A stretch of 7,902 nt of DNA from Candidatus Odyssella thessalonicensis (GTDB taxonomy: Bacteria > Pseudomonadota > Alphaproteobacteria > Bin65), in the NCBI GenBank assembly GCA_005240015.1, contig SBBV01000147.1, positions 1-7,902 of the forward strand, read 5' to 3'. The notes beneath the pieces are model-generated. The model saw only the letters and a program-made list of their open reading frames with translations. It searched no databases and was not told the DNA's origin. The translations under genes were made by a program, and so were the position numbers. Positions 1 to 6,069 of the stretch are shown one piece after another; the stretch's first letter is position 1, and the number at the start of each line of letters is the position of its first letter.

Positions 1-81
1 ATCCTGCGCTCGCCGCTGCCGGCGCGCCGCCTCGATGTCGATCGCGACGATCTCGGCATGCGGCAGCGGCGAGCGCAGGAT
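1..81. repeat. Exact 21-bp inverted repeat at the window edge (fold-back)
   Basis: Bases 1-21 are the exact reverse complement of 61-81, separated by 39 bp; pairing fails at 22/60. Read forward, 1-21 encodes ILRSPLP, the same peptide the minus-strand gene encodes at 81-61. The minus-strand gene loses family similarity exactly where the repeat begins. An exact repeat of this length starting at base 1 is not expected by chance. It looks like an inverted junction or the end of an assembled contig rather than a natural gene end. Confidence 0.8.
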
Positions 82-225
82 GGCCGCATGCAGCGTTCCC
101 TTCGGGGTCGGGAGGTCGTCGACGAACCGTCCTAATCCCTTGAGCAATGGGGCGTTTTCGACACGTGGGACGGCTTGGCCGACATAATTGCGCCGTGCCT
201 CTGCCGGTTGCAGATGGACCGTCAT
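1..225 (-). CDS. Xanthine dehydrogenase family molybdopterin-binding subunit, N-terminal part (runs off left edge)
   Basis: The reverse strand from an ATG at 225-223 stays open for 75 codons to base 1. Residues 14-65 contain the conserved opening of the large Mo-cofactor subunit of xanthine dehydrogenase/CO dehydrogenase-type hydroxylases: YVGQAVPRVE, then LLKGLGRFVDDL, then GTLHAAILRSPLPHAEI. This part belongs to the a/b hammerhead domain; the Mo-binding domain would lie off the window. Such proteins usually hydroxylate N-heterocycles, aldehydes or purines with water as oxygen donor, and work with a [2Fe-2S] and an FAD subunit, which are not seen here. Over 53 aligned residues it matches the protein starting at 7704 at 35 positions (hand count). 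Family similarity stops at about residue 68: the last seven residues (RQRRAQD) come from a fold-back repeat and are probably not the true protein. A promoter and operator A lie just upstream. Confidence 0.85.
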   Translation of the reverse strand, partial: MTVHLQPAEARRNYVGQAVPRVENAPLLKGLGRFVDDLPTPKGTLHAAILRSPLPHAEIVAIDIEAARRQRRAQD

Positions 226-266
226 TCAGCCCGCCGAAAACGCCTGTTCGATCGCGAAGAATTCTG

Positions 267-281
267 TATACACCATGTATA
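267..281. promoter_or_regulatory. Operator-like dyad A (TATACA-CCA-TGTATA)
   Basis: This is a perfect 6-3-6 palindrome in an AT-rich island within otherwise GC-rich DNA. It is the best copy of a motif also found at 391-405 and 6031-6045. GntR-family regulators of the FCD class commonly bind short dyads built on GTAT/ATAC half-sites, and one is encoded in this window at 5139-5966. A further ATAC half-site follows at 284-287. It sits between the divergent left Mo-hydroxylase gene and hyuA and overlaps the putative -10 of the former. Confidence 0.72.
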
Positions 282-287
282 AAATAC
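276..287 (+). repeat. Direct repeat TGTATAAAATAC, copy 1 (copy 2 at 400-411)
   Basis: The same 12 bases occur at 276-287 and 400-411, each time as the right half of an operator-like dyad plus a following AAAATAC. The repeat contains GTAT-AAA-ATAC, so each site presents three alternating half-sites. The copies are 124 bp apart, close to 12 helical turns, which would suit two dimers bound on the same face of DNA. That last point is an inference. Confidence 0.6.
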
Positions 288-390
288 GTCGCAAGGGTCC
301 GTGTCGGCCCCGCTCCCGCCCCGCCGCAGGCCGCCCGCGTCGCGGCCGGGCGCGCCTTGACCGGCGGCCGAGTCTTGGGCAGGGTATTAA

Positions 391-405
391 AATACGCCTT
401 GTATA
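391..405. promoter_or_regulatory. Operator-like dyad B and hyuA promoter region
   Basis: AATACG-CCT-TGTATA is an imperfect copy of dyad A, ending 28 bp before the hyuA start. The surroundings extend it: GTAT at 384-387 with ATAC at 392-395, and GTAT at 401-404 with ATAC at 408-411, giving an array of alternating half-sites across 384-411. TATAAA at 402-407 is a possible -10 for hyuA, with a start site near 413 and a leader of about 20 nt. No well-spaced -35 is visible: TTGGGC at 375-380 is 21 bp away and TTGACC at 357-362 is farther. Binding here would most simply repress hyuA. Confidence 0.65.
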
Positions 406-422
406 AAATACCCTAACCCCGC

Positions 423-427
423 GAGGA
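423..427 (+). promoter_or_regulatory. Ribosome binding site supporting the TTG start of hyuA
   Basis: GAGGA lies 6 nt before TTG at 434-436. The protein family begins a few residues before its first glycine-rich motif (VGVDVGGTFTD), which sits at residues 5-15 from this TTG. No ATG or GTG in this frame lies between the Shine-Dalgarno sequence and that motif, so TTG is the best start. Confidence 0.7.
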
Positions 428-433
428 ACCGCC

Positions 434-2491
434 TTGGCTTGGCTGGTTGGCGTCGACGTCGGTGGCACCTTCACCGATTTTTTCGCCTACGACGACGCAA
501 CGCACAGCGTGCGGCTCTACAAGCGGCCGTCGACGCCCGGCAATCCTGCCGCCGCCATCGCCGAGGGGCTCGGCGAGATGCGCCGGGCGTTCGGCATAGC
601 GCCGGCCGCGGTGGCGCGCGTGTGCCATGGCACGACGGTGGCGACCAACGCGCTGATCCAGCGCCGCGGCGGCAAGGTGGCCGTGATTACCACCAAGGGT
701 TTTCGCGACCTCCTCGAGATCGGGCGGCAGACGCGGCCGCACATGTATTCACTCCAGATCGACCATCCCGAGGCGCTCGTGCCGCGCCAGCGGCGCTTCG
801 AGGTCGAGGAGCGGATCACGGCGGGGCCGTCGGTGCTCATACCGCTCGATCCGGACTCGGTTGCCCGCGCGGTCGAGGCGGTGCGCGCTTCGGGCGCCGA
901 AGCCTGCGCCGTGTGCCTGCTGTTCTCGTTTCTCGACGGCCGCCACGAGCGCGGGGTGGGCGAGGCGCTCGCGCGCGCCAACGGCGGGCTTTATGTCTCG
1001 CTCTCCTCCGAGGTGCAGCCCGAGTTCCGCGAGTACGAGCGCTTTTCCACGGCCGTGCTCAATGCGTATCTGCAGCCCGTGGTGGCGCGCTATGTCGCGT
1101 TCCTCGAGAAGGAGCTGGCGCGCGACGTGCCATCGGCCAAGATCGGCATCTACCAGAGCAGCGGCGGACTGATGTCGCCCGCGACCGCGCGCAGCTTTCC
1201 GATTCGCACCGCCCTCTCGGGGCCCGCCGCCGGCGCGGTGGGCGCCATCGCCACCGCGCGCAAGGCCAAGCGCCCCAACATCATCACGCTCGACATGGGC
1301 GGCACCAGCGCCGATATTGCGCTGATTCGCAACTACGAGGCGGATGTCCGCTTCGATCGCGACGTGGCCGGATTCCCGATCCGGCTGCCGATGGTCGACA
1401 TCCACACCATTGGGGCAGGCGGGGGCTCGATCGCATGGTTCGATCGCGATGGCCTTCTCAAGGTCGGGCCGCTCAGCGCGGGCGCCGAGCCCGGTCCCGC
1501 CTGCTACGGGCGTGGCGGCACCGAGGGCACCGTTACGGACGCCAATCTCGTTCTCGGCCGCCTCTCGGAGCGCGGTTTGATCGGCGGCCGCATGCGGCTC
1601 GATCGCGCCGCCGCCGCCGCCGCGCTCGCGCCCTTGGCGGAGCGCCTCTCCTATCCGATCGAGCGCGTGGCTCGCGGCATCATCGAGATCGTCGTCGCCA
1701 ACATGGTGCGCGCGATCCGCACCGTCTCCGTCGAGCGCGGGCACGACCCGCGCGCCTACTGTCTGCTGCCCTTCGGCGGCGCCGGGCCGCTTCACGCCAG
1801 CGCCGTGGCACGCAGTCTCGGCATTCGCGAATTCGTTGTCCCCCTCGCGCCGGGCCTGCTTTGCGCGCAGGGGCTGATCGCCTCGGACTTGAAGGAGGAC
1901 TTCGTCCGCTCCTTGCGCATTCCGGCTGCCGACCCGCACTTGTCCGAGATCCGCGCCCATGTCGCCGAACTGGCCCGTGACGCACAGCGCTGGTTCACCC
2001 ACGAGCGGACGGCGGCAGGCGCCCGCACCCTGCACCTCTCACTCGACATGCGCTATGTGGGACAGAATTTCGAGCTGCGTGTCCCGATCGGCCGCGGCGC
2101 GGGCGGCAAGCCGCCCGCGGTGCCCAGCGTCAATGGATTGCGCCGGCAGTTCTTCTTGGTCCATGACCGGCACTACGGCTTTCACTCCGAAACCGATCCG
2201 GTCGAAATCATCAACATCCGGCTCACGGCGTCCGCCGCGGTTTCGCGGCTGCGGGATGTGAAGGGGCCGACGCGCCGGCGGCGGGCAGCGCCGGCCGAGC
2301 ATCGGCTGGTGTGGTTCGCGGGCGCGCGGCCGGTGCGCACGCCGGTCTACGAGCGCGCCGCGCTCGCCGCCGGCCAGCTGCTCGTCGGGCCGGCGATCAT
2401 CGAGCAGCTCGACTCGACGACCGTGCTCCATCCCGGAGACCGCCTGCGGGTCGATTCTCTGCTTAATCTCTGCGTCGAGGTCGGCCCATGA
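434..2491 (+). CDS. hyuA: Hydantoinase/oxoprolinase family protein, subunit A (HyuA)
   Basis: This 685-aa protein is full length for the ATP-binding subunit of the hydantoinase/5-oxoprolinase/acetone-acetophenone carboxylase family. The N-terminal hydantoinase domain opens with VGVDVGGTFTD (5-15) and carries HGTTVATNAL (65-74). The hydantoinase A domain contains LSGPAAGAVG (261-270), the phosphate-binding loop DMGGTSADIAL (287-297), IGAGGGSIAW (326-335), SAGAEPGPACYGRGG (348-362) and PFGGAGPLHA (446-455). A C-terminal beta-rich part (about 530-685) ends with GPAIIEQLDSTTVLHPGDR. These enzymes use ATP to activate a cyclic amide (hydantoin, 5-oxoproline, caprolactam) or a ketone for carboxylation; the substrate cannot be read from sequence. 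It should act in the cytoplasm as a complex with HyuB, whose gene overlaps by 4 bp (ATGA). The start is TTG with GAGGA 6 nt upstream. Operator B directly upstream suggests control by the local GntR protein. Confidence 0.93.
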   Translation: MAWLVGVDVGGTFTDFFAYDDATHSVRLYKRPSTPGNPAAAIAEGLGEMRRAFGIAPAAVARVCHGTTVATNALIQRRGGKVAVITTKGFRDLLEIGRQTRPHMYSLQIDHPEALVPRQRRFEVEERITAGPSVLIPLDPDSVARAVEAVRASGAEACAVCLLFSFLDGRHERGVGEALARANGGLYVSLSSEVQPEFREYERFSTAVLNAYLQPVVARYVAFLEKELARDVPSAKIGIYQSSGGLMSPATARSFPIRTALSGPAAGAVGAIATARKAKRPNIITLDMGGTSADIALIRNYEADVRFDRDVAGFPIRLPMVDIHTIGAGGGSIAWFDRDGLLKVGPLSAGAEPGPACYGRGGTEGTVTDANLVLGRLSERGLIGGRMRLDRAAAAAALAPLAERLSYPIERVARGIIEIVVANMVRAIRTVSVERGHDPRAYCLLPFGGAGPLHASAVARSLGIREFVVPLAPGLLCAQGLIASDLKEDFVRSLRIPAADPHLSEIRAHVAELARDAQRWFTHERTAAGARTLHLSLDMRYVGQNFELRVPIGRGAGGKPPAVPSVNGLRRQFFLVHDRHYGFHSETDPVEIINIRLTASAAVSRLRDVKGPTRRRRAAPAEHRLVWFAGARPVRTPVYERAALAAGQLLVGPAIIEQLDSTTVLHPGDRLRVDSLLNLCVEVGP

Positions 2492-4200
2492 GTCGCATCG
2501 CCAATACCGCGCGCTCGCTCGATCCGATCCGCCTCGAGATCATTCGCAACGGCTTGCGCTCGATCGCCGACGAGACCTTCGTTGCGCTGATGAAAAGCGC
2601 CTACTCGACCAACATCAAAGAGCGCCGCGATCACTCGACGGCGATCTGCGATGCGCGTGGGCGGCTCGTCGTGCAAGCCGACGCCTCGCTCCCGGTTCAT
2701 CTCGCCTCGATGACCGGCCTGATGCGCTGCCTGCTTGCCAAGCACGGCGGCGCCATCCAGCCCGGCGACGTCTTCGTCGCCAACGATCCGCATGATGCCG
2801 GCGGCACCCATCTGCCGGACATCAACATGGCGGTTCCGGTGTTCAGCGGGCGGCGCCTGCTCGGATTCATGTGCAACATCGCCCACCATGCCGATGTCGG
2901 CGGAAGCGCGCCGGGCAGCATGGCGGGCGGAATGTCCGAGATCTACCAGGAAGGACTGCGTCTACCCGTAATCCGCCTGTTCAGAAGGGGCGTGCTGCAG
3001 CAGGATCTCCTCGACCTCATTCTGCTGAACGTGCGCGTGCCGGAAGAGCGTCGCGGGGACTACTACGCGCAGATCGCGGCTTGCCGCCTTGGCGAGCGCC
3101 GGCTCGCGGAGATGACGGCGCGGCACGGCGCCGCCATGCTGATTGCGGCCTTCGACGAAATCATCGCCCGCACGGCGCGCCGCATGCGCGCCGCCGTCGC
3201 CGCCCTTCCCGACGGGGCTTATGTCTGTGAAGACGTTATGGACGACGACGGGCTCGGCACCGTTGACATTCCCATCAAGCTGCGCATCGAGATCGCCGGC
3301 GAGCGTGTGCGGTTCGATTTCACCGGTACCGCGAAGCAGGTCTCCGGCAACATCAACGTGACGTTCAACGCCACCCAAGCCTCGGTGTGCTATGCGCTGA
3401 AGGCCTTGCTCGATCCCGAGGTCCCCAACAACCAGGGCGTGCTGGATCTGCCGGAAATCGTCGTCGAGAAGGGCTCGCTGCTCGATGCCGCGTTTCCCGC
3501 GCCGGTGGCGGCGCGCGCCAACACCTGCCAGCGCATCATCGACGTCATCATCGGCGCGCTGGCCCCGGCCGTGCCGCAGCACGCGGTCGCCGCCGCCAAC
3601 GGCGCCAATACCACCGCGGTGTTCTCCGGCCTCGACCCGCGCCGCGGCCGCCACTACGTCTATCTCGAGACGCTCGGCGGCGGCTTCGGCGGCCGCGCCG
3701 AGCGCGACGGCAAGGACGGTGTCCAGGTCCACATCACCAACACATCGAATCTGCCGGTCGAGGCGATCGAATCCGAATATCCGCTGCTGGTGGAAAGCTA
3801 CAGCCTGGTCGAGGATTCGGGCGGTCCGGGCCGCTGCCGCGGGGGAATGGGGCTCCGGCGCGTCATCCGACCGGTGGGGCACGACTGCCTGTTCAACGGC
3901 GCCGGCGAGCGCTTCGCCCACCGTCCGTGGGGGATCTTCGGCGGCGGGCCCGGCGCGCCGGGCCGCTTCCTGCACGTGACGCGGGAAGGCCGCAGCGTGC
4001 CGCTGGCCACGAAGCCCGCGGGCATCATCGTGCGCGAGGGCGAGAAGATCGTGGTCGAATCGCCGGGCGCAGGCGGCTACGGCGCCGCGGCCGAGCGCAG
4101 CCCGGCAGCGCTGGCCCTGGACCGCGAGAGCGGCAAGTTCTCCGAGGCCTATCTCGCGCGCCACTACGGGACTGCGAAAGTCGACCGGGCGGCCGAGTAG
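2488..4200 (+). CDS. hyuB: Hydantoinase/oxoprolinase family protein, subunit B (HyuB)
   Basis: This 570-aa protein has the usual length for the hydantoinase B subunit. Family signatures run in order: HSTAICDARGRL (49-60), NDPHDAGGTHLPD (99-111), HHADVGG (133-139), YQEGLRLP (153-160), SGNINVTFNATQ (276-287), GGGFGGRAERDGKDG (397-411), SGGPGRCRGGMG (444-455) and a C-terminal SPGAGGYG (525-532). The Asp and His residues of the PHDAGGTH and HHAD motifs are candidate metal or catalytic ligands by analogy with the family. With HyuA it would form an ATP-dependent lactamase/imidase or carboxylase. Its ATG overlaps the hyuA stop (ATGA), with GAGG 7 nt upstream, indicating translational coupling. No frameshift or truncation was seen. 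There is no third or fourth small subunit nearby as in acetone carboxylase, which slightly favours a hydrolytic role. Confidence 0.93.
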   Translation: MSRIANTARSLDPIRLEIIRNGLRSIADETFVALMKSAYSTNIKERRDHSTAICDARGRLVVQADASLPVHLASMTGLMRCLLAKHGGAIQPGDVFVANDPHDAGGTHLPDINMAVPVFSGRRLLGFMCNIAHHADVGGSAPGSMAGGMSEIYQEGLRLPVIRLFRRGVLQQDLLDLILLNVRVPEERRGDYYAQIAACRLGERRLAEMTARHGAAMLIAAFDEIIARTARRMRAAVAALPDGAYVCEDVMDDDGLGTVDIPIKLRIEIAGERVRFDFTGTAKQVSGNINVTFNATQASVCYALKALLDPEVPNNQGVLDLPEIVVEKGSLLDAAFPAPVAARANTCQRIIDVIIGALAPAVPQHAVAAANGANTTAVFSGLDPRRGRHYVYLETLGGGFGGRAERDGKDGVQVHITNTSNLPVEAIESEYPLLVESYSLVEDSGGPGRCRGGMGLRRVIRPVGHDCLFNGAGERFAHRPWGIFGGGPGAPGRFLHVTREGRSVPLATKPAGIIVREGEKIVVESPGAGGYGAAAERSPAALALDRESGKFSEAYLARHYGTAKVDRAAE

Positions 4201-4221
4201 GCGCGCCGACGGTCGTTGATC

Positions 4222-5130
4222 ATGGACCTCAACGTGCCGGCCCCGCAGGCGCGCCTCGACCTCGCCATGGCCGACGGCGCCATCGTGCGCGTGCGGCGGC
4301 ATGGCGACCTCGGCCGCCCGCGGGTCGTGCTGAGCCACGGCAACGGCTTCGCGATCGACGGTTATTTCCCGTTCTGGCGCCTGCTGCTGAGCGAATTCGA
4401 GGTCGTCGTCTACGACCAACGCAATCACGGCGAGAATCCGCTGCACGCGGCGAACGGGCACAGGATCGAGAGCTTCGTCGCCGACATGGAGTGGATCCGC
4501 CGCGGCATCGCCGCGGCGTTCGGCAGCAAGCCGACGGCCGGCCTCTTCCACTCGGTCTCCGCCATCACCGCCCTCTTCGATGCGGCGCAAGGCGGGCGCT
4601 GGGACGCGCTCGTGCTGTTCGATCCCCCGCTCGTGCCCGGCGACGGCCATCCTTTCCAGGCGCCGGCCCGCGGCTTCGAGTTGTTCCTGTCCGAGTGGTC
4701 GAAGACGCGGCCGTGCCGGTTCGCTCATCCCAGCGAGCTTGCCGAGCAGTTCCGCCGCGCGCGCGGCCTTCGCCGCTGGATCGACGGCGCCGCCGACCTC
4801 ATGGCGCGGGCGACGACGCGCGTCGCGCCGGACGGCGGATACGAGCTCGCTTGTCCGCCTGCTTTCGAATCAGCGATCTACCTTGAGAACGCGTACTCGT
4901 CGGTCTGGCAAACGCTGCCGCTGGCGCCGCGGACTCTGGCCGTGGTCAGCAGCGACCCGGGGGCCGACGATGCCAAGCCGCCGGCCAAGGTGTGCGCACT
5001 GCTGCCGGCGCTGTTCGGCATCCGCCAGACCACGCTCGCGGAGACCGGCCACCTTCTCCAGATCGAGCGGCCCGATGCTTGCGCAAGCGCCACGCTCGCA
5101 TTCCTGCGCGAATCCGGATTCGGGGCCTAG
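4222..5130 (+). CDS. Alpha/beta hydrolase with atypical nucleophile elbow
   Basis: This 302-aa protein has the single-domain alpha/beta hydrolase pattern with a cap. The oxyanion-hole turn is SHGNGF (38-43), followed by VVVYDQRNHG (61-70). The nucleophile position falls in LFHSVSA (108-114) with Ser111; the usual G-x-S-x-G is here F-H-S-V-S, so both glycines are replaced. An acid is available at Asp245 (VVSSDPGADD) or Asp134 (LFDPP), and the catalytic His is probably His277 in ETGHLLQIERP. The region of about 140-235 is likely the cap or lid. No signal peptide is evident, so it is probably cytoplasmic. Likely reactions are ester, amide or C-C bond hydrolysis of a pathway intermediate; the substrate is unknown. 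It follows hyuB by 21 bp and is probably in the same operon. ATG 4222 is preferred over an in-frame TTG two codons earlier; neither has a clear Shine-Dalgarno sequence. Confidence 0.82.
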   Translation: MDLNVPAPQARLDLAMADGAIVRVRRHGDLGRPRVVLSHGNGFAIDGYFPFWRLLLSEFEVVVYDQRNHGENPLHAANGHRIESFVADMEWIRRGIAAAFGSKPTAGLFHSVSAITALFDAAQGGRWDALVLFDPPLVPGDGHPFQAPARGFELFLSEWSKTRPCRFAHPSELAEQFRRARGLRRWIDGAADLMARATTRVAPDGGYELACPPAFESAIYLENAYSSVWQTLPLAPRTLAVVSSDPGADDAKPPAKVCALLPALFGIRQTTLAETGHLLQIERPDACASATLAFLRESGFGA

Positions 5131-5138
5131 ACTAGCCC

Positions 5139-5966
5139 TCAGCGCGCGGGGCCGAGCGGAACCGCGCTCGCGCGTGCGCTGTTGATGTAGCGCATCACCC
5201 GGTCCTTGAAGAGCTCGGTGTGCTTGCGCGCGAGCGCGTCGGCGCCTTCGACGTCGCCCTTCTCGACCAGGTCGATCATGGCGTCGTGTTGGCGCACGAT
5301 CTCCATGTAGTAGCCCTCGGGCGAATCGCCGGCTGAGGGCGCGTAGGCGAAGACTGTGCGCGCCAAGCGCAGGCTGATCGTGAGCAGCGCTTCGTAGAAG
5401 CGTCCTAGATAGCCGTTGTCGCAGGCGCGCGCGAACACGAGGTGGAATTCCTTGTTGGTCTCGCCCATGCGCTCGGTGTCCCCCTGCTGCGCGGCAGCGA
5501 GGAATTCGCGGTTGCGCTCGCGCATCTGCGCGATATCGCCGGGGGCCCGGCGCGCCGCGACCCAGCGGATGGTCGCGCGCTGGCACAGCTCAAGCGCCTC
5601 GAACAGGTGCGGGACGTCGCTGATGTCGATCGGCGTGACCCGCGCACCGCGGTTGGGCAGCAGCGTGATGAGCCCCTCCGAGGCGAGGCGGATCAGCGCC
5701 TCGCGCACCGGCGTGCGCGACAAGCCGAATTCGCGCTCGAGTGTGGACTCGTCGAGATCGGCGCCGGGCGGCAGCTTGAGGCGCAGAATGTCCTCGCGCA
5801 CCTTGGCGTAGACGCGCTGGCTGCCGGTGCCCTTGGGTCGGCCGACCCGCTTGTCGGCGGCCTCTGCGTTCGACCCGTCGCCGGGCCTGCCCTTTGCCGC
5901 GCCCCCGCGCCGCCCCGCCGCGCCGCCCGCGCGTTTCCGATTGTGCGTGACCATGCGTGTGCTCAT
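5139..5966 (-). CDS. GntR-family transcriptional regulator, FCD subclass, with basic N-terminal extension
   Basis: From the ATG at 5966 the protein has 275 aa. Residues 49-110 form the GntR winged helix (QRVYAKVREDIL, then LSRTPVREALIRLASEGLI at 82-100 and the wing RGARV). The C-terminal helical FCD ligand domain (about 117-260) has the expected Asn-x3-His (Asn171/His175) plus His227 and His249, the usual metal-binding set that helps bind carboxylate effectors. Before the winged helix there is an unusual basic, Gly/Ala-rich stretch of nearly 50 residues with two GRP tripeptides, including VGRPKG (41-46), resembling an AT-hook. The start at 5966 is preferred over a GTG at 6017: it has GGGGA 5 nt upstream, while the GTG would leave only a few bases after the predicted transcription start. 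The gene is convergent with the hydrolase (8-bp gap) and divergent from the ligase. Operator-like C overlaps its -10, implying autoregulation. Confidence 0.93.
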   Translation of the reverse strand: MSTRMVTHNRKRAGGAAGRRGGAAKGRPGDGSNAEAADKRVGRPKGTGSQRVYAKVREDILRLKLPPGADLDESTLEREFGLSRTPVREALIRLASEGLITLLPNRGARVTPIDISDVPHLFEALELCQRATIRWVAARRAPGDIAQMRERNREFLAAAQQGDTERMGETNKEFHLVFARACDNGYLGRFYEALLTISLRLARTVFAYAPSAGDSPEGYYMEIVRQHDAMIDLVEKGDVEGADALARKHTELFKDRVMRYINSARASAVPLGPAR

Positions 5967-5971
5967 AGCGT

Positions 5972-5976
5972 TCCCC
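5972..5976 (-). promoter_or_regulatory. Ribosome binding site that decides the GntR start
   Basis: On the minus strand GGGGA (5976-5972) lies 5 nt before the ATG at 5966-5964. The other in-frame starts, GTG at 6017 and ATG at 5954, lack a well-placed Shine-Dalgarno sequence (AGG directly abuts the GTG). Confidence 0.5.
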
Positions 5977-6005
5977 GCCGGCCCGTCAAGACGCCGCCTT
6001 GGCGC

Positions 6006-6033
6006 TTGTCGTGGCACCCTGCGAGACTATTAT
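6006..6033 (+). promoter_or_regulatory. Putative promoter of the acyl-CoA ligase operon
   Basis: On the plus strand TTGTCG (6006-6011) is followed after 16 bp by TATTAT (6028-6033). The predicted start site is near 6040, leaving a leader of about 30 nt to the ATG at 6070. The -10 overlaps dyad C. Assigned by eye. Confidence 0.45.
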
Positions 6034-6034
6034 A
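6029..6034 (-). promoter_or_regulatory. Putative -10 box of the GntR gene (TATAAT)
   Basis: A perfect TATAAT lies on the minus strand at 6034-6029, placing transcription start near 6022 and a leader of about 56 nt before the ATG at 5966. No good -35 is seen at 16-18 bp. It overlaps both operator-like C and the -10 of the opposing ligase promoter. Confidence 0.5.
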
Positions 6035-6045
6035 CGCCGTGTATT
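6031..6045. promoter_or_regulatory. Operator-like dyad C (TATACG-CCG-TGTATT)
   Basis: This is the third copy of the motif seen at 267-281 and 391-405, with the shared core ATAC-R-CC-N-TGTAT. It lies between the divergent GntR and acyl-CoA ligase genes in a short AT-rich patch and overlaps both predicted -10 boxes. One bound dimer could therefore shut both promoters, giving autoregulation and control of the ligase/Mo-hydroxylase operon together. Confidence 0.7.
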
Positions 6046-6069
6046 TTTTCTACCTGGGGGCGGAAAGCG

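Larger units (their letters stand above)
265..294 (-). promoter_or_regulatory. Putative promoter of the left Mo-hydroxylase gene
   Basis: Read on the minus strand, TTGCGA (294-289) is followed after 18 bp by TATACA (270-265), a reasonable sigma-70-like pair about 40 bp upstream of the ATG at 225. The -10 lies within operator-like dyad A, so a bound regulator would block RNA polymerase. This is a consensus match by eye only. Confidence 0.45.

Noticed and set aside
357..362. TTGACC as a -35 box for hyuA
   Set aside because: It is a good hexamer, but the nearest -10-like sequences (TATTAA 385-390, TATAAA 402-407) are 22 bp or more away, outside usual spacing.
147..474. Small open frames on both strands in the region upstream of hyuA
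   Set aside because: They run through the operator dyads and hyuA start, have biased Arg/Pro/Ala composition and no plausible ribosome binding site or family signature.
1605..1625. GCC-repeat tract in hyuA encoding a run of six alanines
   Set aside because: It is a short in-frame codon run in a helix of a high-GC gene. No frameshift follows, and no role is suggested.
2962..4728. Long minus-strand open frame opposite hyuB and the hydrolase (also 749-2035 opposite hyuA and 5986-7719 opposite the ligase)
   Set aside because: High-GC coding DNA keeps antisense frames open. The products are low-complexity Arg/Ala/Gly/His-rich, match no recognisable family, and lie opposite genes with clear conserved motifs.
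5123..5138. Possible bidirectional terminator (GGGC ... GCCC around CTAGACTA)
   Set aside because: The stem is only 4 bp, or 7 bp with a bulge and a one-base loop, and no T-run follows on either strand.
5827..6069. Upstream extension of the acyl-CoA ligase to an in-frame ATG at 5827
   Set aside because: The extra 81 residues overlap the GntR coding region and its promoter/operator, read as low-complexity Pro/Arg/Ala, and family similarity begins only after the ATG at 6070, which has a Shine-Dalgarno sequence.
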